Shown piece after piece: positions 9,216 to 16,594 of a stretch of 64,000 nucleotides of DNA (position 1 is the stretch's first letter; each line of letters opens with the position of its first letter). Made by a program: the position numbers and the translations under genes. The DNA is from Blastococcus sp. HT6-4 (lineage in GTDB: Bacteria > Actinomycetota > Actinomycetes > Mycobacteriales > Geodermatophilaceae), in the NCBI RefSeq assembly GCF_039679125.1, contig NZ_CP155551.1, positions 1,488,001 through 1,552,000 of the forward strand. Direction: 5' to 3'. The notes beneath the pieces were generated by a model. That model had not been told where the DNA came from. It worked only from the letters and a program-made list of their open reading frames with translations, and ran no database searches.

Positions 9216-9635
9216 ATGGTCAGGGATGCCGAACAACCCTCTCAGGCCCCGGCTCGTGGCGCCTCCCTGGGGTTGCCCGCCGACGGGCCCGGCTCGCTGG
9301 CCCCGTTCACCAGGCGGGTCGGCGGCTACCTCGTCGACGCCGTGACCTCGGCGTTGATCGCGTGGGTGTTCACCGCGCCCGCCGGACCGGGCAACTGGAG
9401 CCTGCTGGTGTTCGGTGTGATGACCGTCGTCACGCTGGTGCTGTTCGGCCAGACGCCCGGGCACCGGGTGTTCGGCATGCGACTGGCGCATCCCACGCCC
9501 GGCGCGAGGGTGGCCCCGTGGCGCGCCGTCGCCCGGACGGCCCTGCTGATGCTGCTGGTGCCCGCCCTGCTGGTCGACGCCGACGGCCGCGGCCTGCACG
9601 ACCGGCTCACGGGTACCGCCGTCGTCCTCGACTGA
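9216..9635 (+). CDS. RDD-family membrane protein
   Basis: 139-residue small integral membrane protein of the RDD family (named for conserved Arg-Asp-Asp). Features: TRRVGGYLVDAVTSALIAWV (residues 31-50) with the family R and D, a second membrane helix at about 62-78, the GQTPGHRVFGMRL loop (78-90), RAVARTALLMLLVPALLVD and the terminal HDRLTGTAVVL typical of RDD proteins. This gene stands next to glnA in many actinobacteria. The molecular function of RDD proteins is mostly unknown; some are implicated in ion exchange. It has its own promoter-like hexamer. Confidence 0.8.
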   Translation: MVRDAEQPSQAPARGASLGLPADGPGSLAPFTRRVGGYLVDAVTSALIAWVFTAPAGPGNWSLLVFGVMTVVTLVLFGQTPGHRVFGMRLAHPTPGARVAPWRAVARTALLMLLVPALLVDADGRGLHDRLTGTAVVLD

Positions 9636-9647
9636 GCCGCCCGCGTC

Positions 9648-9735
9648 CATGATCAGGTGACCTGATCATCGAGCGTCCTCCCTCACCTCCCACGGTGAGG
9701 GGGGACGCTGCACGATCAGGTCGGCTGATCATCGG
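9648..9735. repeat. Palindromic intergenic repeat, copy 1
   Basis: Composite element: near-perfect palindrome at 9648-9669 (core TGATCAGGT..ACCTGATCA), then a 15-bp hairpin with one mismatch (9673-9687 with 9694-9708, built on GCGTCCTCCCTCACC), then a second TGATCAGG-type half palindrome at 9712-9734. The same modules recur at 30395-30476. Both copies lie between the 3' ends of convergent genes. Confidence 0.7.
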
Positions 9736-9767
9736 ATGCCACCCGGACGAGGGACGGCCCAGGACGC

Positions 9768-9802
9768 CGAGAGCCCCGCACCGGGTGGGTGCGGGGCTCT
9801 CG
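9768..9802 (-). terminator. Hairpin downstream of DUF4191 gene
   Basis: Perfect 15-bp stem (9768-9782 and 9788-9802) 15 nt beyond the DUF4191 stop. No U-tract. Confidence 0.65.
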
Positions 9803-9816
9803 GGCAGGTGATCGGG

Positions 9817-10677
9817 TCAGCGGCGGCGGACCTGGCGCTGGCTGACCGACATCTGCCGGCCACCGGGCAGCGGGCCACCGGGGACGGGCATGCGTGGGCC
9901 GCCCAGCGCGCTCATCCGCCGGGCGAGCGCGTTGACCTCCGCGGCGCTGAGGTTGCGAGGCAGCTTCATCACGTGGGTGCTCAGCTTCTTCAGCGGCACC
10001 TGGCCCTCGTCGTCGCCGATGGTGATGTCGTAGATCGGGGTGTCCCCGACGACGCGGGCGATCTTCTTCTTCTCCTGGGCGATCAGGCCTCGGACCCGGC
10101 CCGGTGAGCCCTCGCCGACGAGGATGATCCCCGGCCGACCCAGCACCCGGTGCACCGCGTCCAACTGCGGTGTGCCGGCGACGCCGGAGGTCACCCGCCA
10201 GTCCCCGCGCATGCCCTCGAGCACCCACGCCGCGGCACCGGGCTGGCCCTCGACCTGCCGGTAGGCCGAGCCCTGCGCGCGGCGGCCGAAGACGATGAGC
10301 GCCGCGAGGCCACCGAAGAGCAGGGCCAGGGGGATGAAGAGGAACGGCGAGCCCAGCAGGATGCCGATCAGCTCGATGACGGCGGCGACCGCCACGAACC
10401 AGATCAGCATGATCCAGGGGAGCTTGGGGTCGTTCTTCCGCGTCAGGCCGTACGCCTGCTTGATCATCCGCCCCTGGCTGCGGACCTTCGTGAGCCGGCC
10501 GACCTTGGGCTGGCCGTTCTTGTCCAGCTTCGGCGCCTTGACCGGCTTGGCTGTCTTGCCGGAGGCGGTGGCGCCGGCGACCGTGGCACCCGAGGTGCGG
10601 CCGCGCCCACCGTCCTTCGGTCCGCGTCCGGCGTTGCCGCTCGGAGCGGTCGCGTCTGTGGGCTTGCTGCGTGCCAT
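9817..10677 (-). CDS. DUF4191 family membrane protein
   Basis: 286-residue protein of the actinobacterial DUF4191 family. A basic, disordered N-terminus (to about 60) is followed by KQAYGLTRKNDPKLPWIMLI and two membrane helices (about 86-105 and 110-130), then a cytoplasmic domain with YRQVEGQPGAAAWVLEGMRG and GRPGIILVGEGSPGRVRGLI, both strongly conserved in the family. The C-terminal region ends in a Gly/Arg-rich tail. It is encoded directly downstream of lipA in many actinobacteria, as here (61 nt between lipA stop and this ATG), but a separate -10-like hexamer suggests its own transcript. Function unknown. Confidence 0.85.
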   Translation of the reverse strand: MARSKPTDATAPSGNAGRGPKDGGRGRTSGATVAGATASGKTAKPVKAPKLDKNGQPKVGRLTKVRSQGRMIKQAYGLTRKNDPKLPWIMLIWFVAVAAVIELIGILLGSPFLFIPLALLFGGLAALIVFGRRAQGSAYRQVEGQPGAAAWVLEGMRGDWRVTSGVAGTPQLDAVHRVLGRPGIILVGEGSPGRVRGLIAQEKKKIARVVGDTPIYDITIGDDEGQVPLKKLSTHVMKLPRNLSAAEVNALARRMSALGGPRMPVPGGPLPGGRQMSVSQRQVRRR

Positions 10678-10683
10678 GCCCCC

Positions 10684-10689
10684 AGGATA
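10684..10689 (-). promoter_or_regulatory. -10 element TATCCT, leaderless start of DUF4191 gene
   Basis: TATCCT on the minus strand stands 6 nt before the ATG at 10677. Confidence 0.5.
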
Positions 10690-10738
10690 GGGGCGTCCGC
10701 GGCGTGCAGCCCGGACTCACCGGCCGGACCTGCCGGAG

Positions 10739-11722
10739 TCAGCCCTGGCGGGTGAGCCCGCGCGCCTCGACAGCCTGCTGGAACAGCCGCCCGGCGCGGT
10801 AGGAGCTGCGCACCAGGGGGCCGGCCAGGACGCCCGGGAAACCGATCTCCTCGGCGTCCTTCTGGAACTGCACGAACTCGTCGGGCTTGACCCACCGGAC
10901 GACGGGGTGGTGCCGCGGCGAGGGCCGCAGGTACTGCGTGATGGTGAGCAGGTCGCACCCGGCCTCGTGCAGCGCCTGCATCGTCTCCACGACCTCGTGC
11001 GGCTCCTCGCCCATGCCGAGGATGAGGTTGGACTTCGTGACCAGGCCGGCCTCGCGCGCGGCGGTGATGACCGACAGGGAGCGCTCGAACCGGAAGCCGG
11101 GACGGATGCGCTTGAAGATCCGCGGCACGGTCTCGACGTTGTGGGCGAGGACCTCGGGCCGGGAGGAGAAGACCTCGGCGAGCTGGTCCGGGTCGGCGTT
11201 GAAGTCGGGGATCAGCAGCTCGACCCCGCAGCCGGGGAGCTGGGCGTGGATCTGCCGGACGGTCTCGGCGTAGAGCCACGCCCCGCCGTCGGGGAGGTCG
11301 TCCCGGGCGACGCCGGTGACGGTGGCGTACTTCAACCCCATCGTCGCGACGCTCTCGGCGACGCGGCGCGGCTCGTCGGCGTCGAACTCGGCGGGCTTGC
11401 CGGTGTCGATCTGGCAGAAGTCGCAGCGCCGGGTGCACTGGTCACCGCCGATGAGGAACGTCGCCTCCCGGTCCTCCCAGCACTCGTAGATGTTGGGGCA
11501 GCCGGCCTCTTCGCAGACGGTGTGCAGGCCCTCGCGGCGGACCAGCGACTTCAGCTCGGTGTACTCCGGGCCGGTCTTGAGCTTGGTCTTGATCCACTCG
11601 GGCTTGCGCTCGATCGGGACCTGGCTGTTGCGGACCTCCAGGCGGAGCATCTTCCGGCCGGCGGGCTCGATCCGGGAGTCCTGGACGGGTGTCGGCTCAG
11701 GGATCCTCGGCGCCTCGCTCAT
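10739..11722 (-). CDS. lipA: Lipoyl synthase
   Basis: 327-residue radical-SAM enzyme that inserts two sulfurs into protein-bound octanoyl groups to give lipoyl cofactors. The radical-SAM cluster motif CTRRCDFC lies at about residues 95-102, the auxiliary-cluster motif [12 protein letters not shown] at about 69-80, and the C-terminal RSSYRAG supplies the serine ligand. The ATG at 11722 gives the family-typical N-terminus ([18 protein letters not shown]). Works with LipB (21924) and supplies the two-lipoyl E2 at 26650 and the glycine cleavage system. The actinobacterial lipA-DUF4191 neighbourhood is conserved. Every key residue is present. Confidence 0.97.
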   Translation of the reverse strand: MSEAPRIPEPTPVQDSRIEPAGRKMLRLEVRNSQVPIERKPEWIKTKLKTGPEYTELKSLVRREGLHTVCEEAGCPNIYECWEDREATFLIGGDQCTRRCDFCQIDTGKPAEFDADEPRRVAESVATMGLKYATVTGVARDDLPDGGAWLYAETVRQIHAQLPGCGVELLIPDFNADPDQLAEVFSSRPEVLAHNVETVPRIFKRIRPGFRFERSLSVITAAREAGLVTKSNLILGMGEEPHEVVETMQALHEAGCDLLTITQYLRPSPRHHPVVRWVKPDEFVQFQKDAEEIGFPGVLAGPLVRSSYRAGRLFQQAVEARGLTRQG

Positions 11723-11729
11723 GATCCCC

Positions 11730-11735
11730 ACGGTA
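11730..11735 (-). promoter_or_regulatory. -10 element TACCGT, leaderless start of lipA
   Basis: TACCGT on the minus strand stands 7 nt before the lipA ATG, with no ribosome-binding site between. Confidence 0.45.
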
Positions 11736-11745
11736 CTCGCGAAGA

Positions 11746-11786
11746 CGCCGCAGCCCCCGTCGCACGTGGCGACGGGGGCTGCGGCG
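11746..11786 (-). terminator. Strong hairpin between alanine-rich gene and lipA
   Basis: 18-bp perfect stem (11746-11763 with 11769-11786), 5-nt loop, just beyond the stop of the upstream minus-strand gene at 11806. Confidence 0.7.
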
Positions 11787-11805
11787 GTGGATCGCTGCGG
11801 GAGGA

Positions 11806-12864
11806 TCAGACCTGACGGTCGTCCGGACCGGCGGTCGGGCCCTCCGTGGCGCCGCCCCCGGAGGTGAAGGGCTTCGGAGTGTTCGTGATGTCCTCGCTCG
11901 CGCTGTCGGCGCCGTCGCCGTCGACGAACTGGGCGTCGCGGACGCCCATGTCCGACTCCGGCGGCGCGGAGTCGCCGGTGGTGTCGGCGGTCGACACGGT
12001 CTTGCCGGAGTCGCTGGGGGAGCTGGGCACGGGGTCCTCCCGGTAGGTGGGCACCGGGCCGTCGCCGGCGGGTGCGGGGTTCCAGTCGTCGTTCTTCCGG
12101 CGGAGCAGCACCGCGACCCCCGCGGCCAGCGCGAGGACGGCGACCACCCACGGCCAGCGCCGGGGCTGCGGCTGCACGCCGGAACGGCGCCTGACGGACT
12201 TCGCCGTCGCGTTCGCCGCCTTCTCGAACTCGCGGTGCTTCTTGCCGGCCTTCTTGCGGGCCTTCTTCGCCGCCTTGCGCGTCCGGCGCGTGGACTCGGC
12301 GGCTGCCGCCGCCAGCTCGGCGCGCCGGGCGTCGAGCTCGCTGCGCGCGCTGTCCACGCCGGCGAGGAGGGTCCCGCGTGCGCTCTCCAGCGCGGGCGTC
12401 ACCGCCTCGCGGGCGGCGAGCACCCGTGGCGTGGTGTAGGCCAGAGCGGCGGTCTGGGCGGCGGTCAGCCGGGGGCCGACGTCGTCCTTGAGCGCCCGCT
12501 GCGCCGATTCCCGGGCTGCCCCGACCCGGGGACCGAGGTCGGCCGCCGCGCGCGCGGCGGCCAGCTGGGCCGCGGTCACCCGCGGCGCCGCGGCCCCGCG
12601 GGCGGCCTCCACGCGAGGACCGATGGCGTCCCGGGCGGCGTCCACGCGGTCGCCGATGGTCTCGCGAGCGGTGGCGACGGCGGGCGCGGCCGCCGCCGCG
12701 GCGGCAGCCACCCGGGGCGCGACGGCCCGCTGGGCCGCCTCCACGTGAGGGGTGAGCTGTTCGGCGGCGGCGCGACCTGCCTCGGTCACCGCCGTCCCCA
12801 GGTGGGCCAGGCCCTCCTGCACTTCGGCGCTGATGATTTCGCCGCGCGTCTTCTTGCGGAACAC
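11806..12864 (-). CDS. Alanine-rich helical-repeat protein with one membrane segment
   Basis: 352-residue protein of no family I can name. The GTG at 12864 is chosen because GGAGGT lies 7 nt upstream; the protein starts [10 protein letters not shown]. Residues about 40-190 are an Ala-rich amphipathic region built of imperfect 11-residue units with recurrent (G/A)PRVxAAR, such as [20 protein letters not shown] and [12 protein letters not shown], reminiscent of LEA/apolipoprotein-like helices. A Lys/Arg-rich stretch ([20 protein letters not shown]) precedes a transmembrane helix ([20 protein letters not shown], about 248-267), then an acidic, Pro/Ser/Asp-rich tail of about 80 residues. A membrane-anchored, desiccation- or envelope-related role is conceivable but unproven. 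A terminator follows it. Confidence 0.7.
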   Translation of the reverse strand: MFRKKTRGEIISAEVQEGLAHLGTAVTEAGRAAAEQLTPHVEAAQRAVAPRVAAAAAAAAPAVATARETIGDRVDAARDAIGPRVEAARGAAAPRVTAAQLAAARAAADLGPRVGAARESAQRALKDDVGPRLTAAQTAALAYTTPRVLAAREAVTPALESARGTLLAGVDSARSELDARRAELAAAAAESTRRTRKAAKKARKKAGKKHREFEKAANATAKSVRRRSGVQPQPRRWPWVVAVLALAAGVAVLLRRKNDDWNPAPAGDGPVPTYREDPVPSSPSDSGKTVSTADTTGDSAPPESDMGVRDAQFVDGDGADSASEDITNTPKPFTSGGGATEGPTAGPDDRQV

Positions 12865-12977
12865 GAGCTGCACCTCCGAGTTGATCGTCTGGCGATCATC
12901 CTGCCCGGTCCGAGCCGTGCCCACACCCCGAAGCGGCGGCCGATCGACGATCGGTCGGTCGTGGTTGGGGTCCGGTC

Positions 12978-13919
12978 GTGCAGTTGCGCATCTTCACCGA
13001 GCCGCAGATGGGCGCGACCTACGACGACCTGCTGGCCATCGCGCGCCGCGCGGAGGAGACCGGCTTCGACGCCTTCTTCCGCTCCGACCACTACCTGACC
13101 ATGGGTGGTGACGGACTGCCGGGCCCCACCGACGCGTGGATCACCCTCGCCGGGCTCGCCCGCGAGACCAGCCGGATCCGCCTCGGCACCCTGATGACCG
13201 CCGGCACCTTCCGGCTCCCCGGCCCGCTGGCGATCTCGGTGGCGCAGGTCGACCAGATGAGCGGTGGCCGGGTCGAGCTGGGCATCGGCTCGGGCTGGTT
13301 CGAGGCCGAGCACACCGCCTACGGCATCCCGTTCCCTCCCCTGGGCGAGCGCTTCGACCGGTACGAGGAGCAGCTGGCGGTGCTGACCGGGCTGTGGCGC
13401 ACGCCGGTGGGGGAGACGTTCGACTTCGACGGGCGCCACTACCAGCTGTCCGGGTCCCCGGCGCTGCCCAAGCCGGTGCAGGAGGGCGGCGTGCCGATCC
13501 TGGTCGGTGGCCGCGGGAGGAAGCGGACGCCGCGACTGGCGGCGCGGTACGCCGGTGAGTTCAACGTCCCGTTCATGCCGGCCGACGACAACGCCCGGCT
13601 GTTCGCCGGTGTCCGCGCGGCCTGCGAGGAGGCCGGCCGCGACCCGGCGTCGCTGGTGTGCAGCTCCGCGCTGGTGCTCTGCGTCGGCCGCGACGAGGCG
13701 GAGCTCGCCCGTCGGGCGGCCGCGATCGGCCGTGAGGTCGACGAGCTGCGCGCGCACGGTGTCGCCGGCACGCCCGCCCAGGCCGTGGACACCCTCGGTC
13801 GCTACGCGGAGGCCGGGGCGGAGCGCGTGTACCTCCAGGTGCTGGATCTCTCGGACCTCGACCACCTCGACCTGGTGGCCGGTGAGGTGGCCCCGCAGCT
13901 GGACCGAGCCGACCGGTGA
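12978..13919 (+). CDS. LLM-class F420-dependent oxidoreductase
   Basis: 313-residue luciferase-like monooxygenase-fold protein. It opens MQLRIFTEPQMGATYDDLLA, followed by ARRAEETGFDAFFRSDHYL (residues 18-36), the LARETSRIRLGTLMTAGTFR segment (about 55-74), GGRVELGIGSGWFEAEH (about 95-111) and VGGRGRKRTPRLAARYAGEF. These match the probable F420-dependent LLM subgroup (TIGR03560-like) widespread in actinobacteria; F420H2 use is inferred from the subgroup, not shown. GTG start at 12978. It is divergent from the alanine-rich protein gene with 113 nt between. Substrate unknown. A hairpin overlaps its stop codon. Confidence 0.85.
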   Translation: MQLRIFTEPQMGATYDDLLAIARRAEETGFDAFFRSDHYLTMGGDGLPGPTDAWITLAGLARETSRIRLGTLMTAGTFRLPGPLAISVAQVDQMSGGRVELGIGSGWFEAEHTAYGIPFPPLGERFDRYEEQLAVLTGLWRTPVGETFDFDGRHYQLSGSPALPKPVQEGGVPILVGGRGRKRTPRLAARYAGEFNVPFMPADDNARLFAGVRAACEEAGRDPASLVCSSALVLCVGRDEAELARRAAAIGREVDELRAHGVAGTPAQAVDTLGRYAEAGAERVYLQVLDLSDLDHLDLVAGEVAPQLDRADR

Positions 13920-13952
13920 CCGCTGCCCGGGGCAGGGACGCGGTCACCGGTC
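13911..13952 (+). terminator. Hairpin overlapping the LLM gene stop
   Basis: 13-bp perfect stem, 13911-13923 with 13940-13952. The left arm includes the stop codon. It lies between convergent genes, so it may act on both strands. Confidence 0.55.
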
Positions 13953-13991
13953 GACGCCCGGATCAGCCCCCGGCGGGACGTCGTCCGTACG

Positions 13992-16319
13992 TCAGCGCCG
14001 GGCGGGACGCCGTGGCTCGAGCGACGGCCGGGGTGCCGGCACCACGGCGTCCCCCGGGCGGGGTGCGGCCAGCCAGGTGAGGAGGTCGTCGACGGGCATG
14101 GGGCGGGCGATGGCGTAACCCTGCGCCACGTCGCAGCCGAGCTCGGCGAGCACCGCGGCGGTCTCGTCGTCCTCCACGCCCTCGGCCACGAGGCTCAGGC
14201 CCAGGTCGTGGGCCAGGGCGACGGTGTGCCGGACGATCGCGGTGGCCCGGCCGTCCCGGCCGACGTCGCGGGTGAGGCTCCGGTCGAGCTTGAGCTCGTC
14301 AGCCGGCAGGTACCGCAGGTAGGCCAGCGAGCTGTAGCCGGTGCCGTAGTCGTCGATCGAGGTGCGGATGCCCAGTCGCCGCAGCTCACCGAGCACCGTG
14401 CGGCCCCGGTCCGGGTCGGCCATCAGGGTGTCCTCGACCAGCTCGAGGGTCAGGGCCTCCGGCGGCAGACCGTGCACCCGGAGCAAAGCCGTGACGGTGG
14501 CGGGCAGGCCGAGGTCGGTGACGCTGGCCGCGGACAGGTTCACCGAGACCGGCACCGCGCGCTCGGGCCACCACCGGGCGGCCGCGCTCAGCGCCAGCCC
14601 GAGCACGGTGTCGGTCAGCGGCCGCATCAGGCCGGCCTGCTCGGCCGCGGGCAGGAGCGCGGCGGGGGACAGCAGCCCGCGCTCCGGGTGCTGCCAGCGC
14701 ACCAGCGCCTCCACGCCGACCACCGCGCCGCCGGCCAGGGCGACCTGGGGCTGCAGGTGCACGAGGAGCTGCCCCTCGTCGAGCGCCGTCCGCAGGTCCT
14801 CCATCGTGCGGAGCCGGTCGCCGGTCCCGCTGTGCGGGTCGGGGACGTAGGAGCGGACCCCTTCGCGCGCGGTCTTGGCCGCGTACATCGCCACGTCGGC
14901 GCAGCGCAGCAGTTCGGTGACCGACGCTGCGGGGACCGGGGCGGTGGCGACGCCGATGCTCACCCCGACGTGCAGCCGCACGCCGCGCACCACGAAGGGC
15001 TCGAGCACACGGGCGCGCAGCTCCTCGGCCCGGGAGATGCCGGCGTCGAGCCCGGTCGCGGGCAGCAGGACGGCGAACTCGTCGCCGCCCAGGCGGGCCA
15101 GCAGCTCGCCGGCGGACAGTTCCGGCCAGAGCCGGGGGCCGACCAGCCGCAGCAGGTCGTCACCGGCCGAGTGCCCGAGGCTGTCGTTGACCTCCTTGAA
15201 GCCGTCGAGGTCCAGCAGGAGCAGGGCGACCGGCCGGCGTGCGTCGGCGGCGGCGAGGGCGGCGCGGGCCCGTTCCAGGAGGGCGCGCCGGTTGGGCAGA
15301 CCGGTGAGCTCGTCGGTCCGTGCCTGCTCGCGGATCTCGTGCAGGCCGCGGATCTCCTGGAACGACATGGCGGTGCGGGCGAGGGTGGCCAGCAGGCATC
15401 CCACGGCCGCCCAGCCGGCGATCCCGAGGGACGACCCGCCCCACGCCGTCACCAGGACCGCGAGGCTGATGGCGTTGCAGGCGAACGGCACGAGGACCAC
15501 CCGCCAGCCGATCCGCGCGACGGGGTCGGCGTCGGCGGGGGCGGTGCGGCCGGTGCGCCCGGCGACGTGCGCGGCGACGGCGGTCAGCGCCGCACCGGCC
15601 AGCCAGGTCAGGTTGAGCGGCCCGTCGACGGTCAGCTCGCCGCGCGCCACGTAGGACAGGTAGAGGGCGTCGCCGACGAGGGTGCACAGGAGGCCGCCGA
15701 CCAGGAGCGCCAGCGGCCAGTCGCGGCGCACCCCGATCACGGCGCCCATGGCGGTGATCGCGGCGAGGAGCAGGGTGTCGGCGACGGGGTAGAGGCGGGC
15801 CACGGCCAGGGCGCCGTCCCCGTTCCCGGACGGCATCGAGGGCAGCAGGGTGACGGCGAAGGCGACGGCGCCCAGCGCACCGATGAGCGCGTCGAGCCAC
15901 ATGCTGGGGTGGGTGGTGCGCACGCGGGAGCGGATCAGCCCGACGAGGGCCACGGCCATCGCCGGGTACGAGGGCAGCCACAGCAGGAGGAGCAGCCACG
16001 CCGGGACGTCGCCGAAGGCGGGCACGAGGCCGACGCCGTAGACGATCGTGCTGACGGCGCCGGCCGCGAGGGCGACGGTCAGGGCCAGCCACACCATCCG
16101 TTCCCTCGGGCGGTGCGCGGCCGTCCGCCGGCAGACCAGTGCACCCAGCAGGAAGACGGCGTTGTAGAGGACGAGGTCGTAACCGACGGCGGCCGGACCC
16201 CACGGAGGGCGGGCCACGAACCCGCTGGCGTACAACGCGAGCGCAGCGAGACAGGCGATCAGCAGCCGGCCCGTCGACGGCGCGTGACCGTTGCGGTGCT
16301 GCGCGTCGGATCCGGTCAC
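13992..16319 (-). CDS. Membrane GGDEF-EAL protein (c-di-GMP turnover)
   Basis: About 775 residues if translation starts at the GTG 16319; an upstream GTG at 16391 is possible. The N-terminal third is hydrophobic with eight or more membrane helices (for example LLIACLAALALYASGFV and LLVGGLLCTLVGDALYL). A GGDEF domain follows (TDELTGLPNRRALLERARAA and the intact signature ARLGGDEFAVLLP), then an EAL domain with VVGVEALVRWQHPERGLLSP, LELVEDTLM, and DDYGTGYSSLAYLRYLPADE with DELKLDRS. Both catalytic signatures are intact, so the protein could make and degrade cyclic di-GMP; which activity dominates cannot be read from sequence. It is divergent from the leuS leader; the start regions are 138 nt apart. 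Confidence 0.88.
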   Translation of the reverse strand: MTGSDAQHRNGHAPSTGRLLIACLAALALYASGFVARPPWGPAAVGYDLVLYNAVFLLGALVCRRTAAHRPRERMVWLALTVALAAGAVSTIVYGVGLVPAFGDVPAWLLLLLWLPSYPAMAVALVGLIRSRVRTTHPSMWLDALIGALGAVAFAVTLLPSMPSGNGDGALAVARLYPVADTLLLAAITAMGAVIGVRRDWPLALLVGGLLCTLVGDALYLSYVARGELTVDGPLNLTWLAGAALTAVAAHVAGRTGRTAPADADPVARIGWRVVLVPFACNAISLAVLVTAWGGSSLGIAGWAAVGCLLATLARTAMSFQEIRGLHEIREQARTDELTGLPNRRALLERARAALAAADARRPVALLLLDLDGFKEVNDSLGHSAGDDLLRLVGPRLWPELSAGELLARLGGDEFAVLLPATGLDAGISRAEELRARVLEPFVVRGVRLHVGVSIGVATAPVPAASVTELLRCADVAMYAAKTAREGVRSYVPDPHSGTGDRLRTMEDLRTALDEGQLLVHLQPQVALAGGAVVGVEALVRWQHPERGLLSPAALLPAAEQAGLMRPLTDTVLGLALSAAARWWPERAVPVSVNLSAASVTDLGLPATVTALLRVHGLPPEALTLELVEDTLMADPDRGRTVLGELRRLGIRTSIDDYGTGYSSLAYLRYLPADELKLDRSLTRDVGRDGRATAIVRHTVALAHDLGLSLVAEGVEDDETAAVLAELGCDVAQGYAIARPMPVDDLLTWLAAPRPGDAVVPAPRPSLEPRRPARR

Positions 16320-16443
16320 GGGAGGGTCATCGGTCGCGGGGGGAGGGGAGACGAGACGAATCCGTCCGCTCTCGCCCGAAGGAGGGAGCACGGGGTCCCG
16401 CCCCGCGCGCCGCCTCCGCCGGTGCGTCGGTGTGCGCAGGCGG

Positions 16444-16449
16444 TAGGCT
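16444..16449 (+). promoter_or_regulatory. -10 element TAGGCT, promoter of leuS leader
   Basis: TAGGCT lies 7 nt before the GTG of the leader ORF at 16457, the same arrangement as other leaderless starts in this window. No good -35 is seen. Confidence 0.5.
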
Positions 16450-16456
16450 GCCGGTC

Positions 16457-16492
16457 GTGACCGGGCGGCTCCTGCTTCACCGGCCGTGCTGA
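16457..16492 (+). CDS. Leu-rich leader peptide of leuS
   Basis: 11-codon ORF encoding MTGRLLLHRPC (GTG start). It has three consecutive leucine codons CTC CTG CTT at 16469-16477; CTT is rare in this GC-rich sequence. It is preceded by a promoter-like hexamer and followed at once by an inverted repeat (16483-16491 with 16509-16517) that overlaps its last codons, then an intrinsic terminator at 16519-16543, all ahead of leucyl-tRNA synthetase. This is the layout of ribosome-mediated attenuation. The peptide itself is not expected to have another function. The assignment is inferred from arrangement; no homologue is claimed. Confidence 0.6.
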   Translation: MTGRLLLHRPC

Positions 16493-16543
16493 CCTGAGAC
16501 CCCTCGGACAGCACGGCGACCCCTCCTGCGTGAGGGGTTTTTT
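16483..16543 (+). promoter_or_regulatory. leuS transcription attenuator
   Basis: Two consecutive hairpins. The first has a 9-bp perfect stem (16483-16491 and 16509-16517) that begins inside the leader ORF. The second is a 7-bp stem (16519-16525 and 16532-16538, ACCCCTC/GAGGGGT) followed by six T (16538-16543), the only clear U-tract terminator I see in the window. The 7-mer ACCCCTC also occurs at 16499-16505 within the first loop, so GAGGGGT can choose between two partners, giving alternative folds. Confidence 0.6.
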
Positions 16544-16594
16544 GTTGCCCACCACCGGTACCGCACCGCGCACCACGATCCGGGAGCACGAACG

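Noticed and set aside
14208-16460. Long plus-strand open frame of about 750 codons opposite the GGDEF-EAL gene
   Set aside because: Shadow of the real gene caused by high GC; it has no domain-like sequence and the opposite strand has complete GGDEF and EAL motifs.
16553-16567. GGTACCGC upstream of leuS as a T-box element
   Set aside because: Resembles the T-box bulge sequence UGGNACCGCG but lies downstream of the terminator T-run, lacks specifier loop and stem I features, and has no pairing partner in the terminator; the Leu leader ORF explains the region better.
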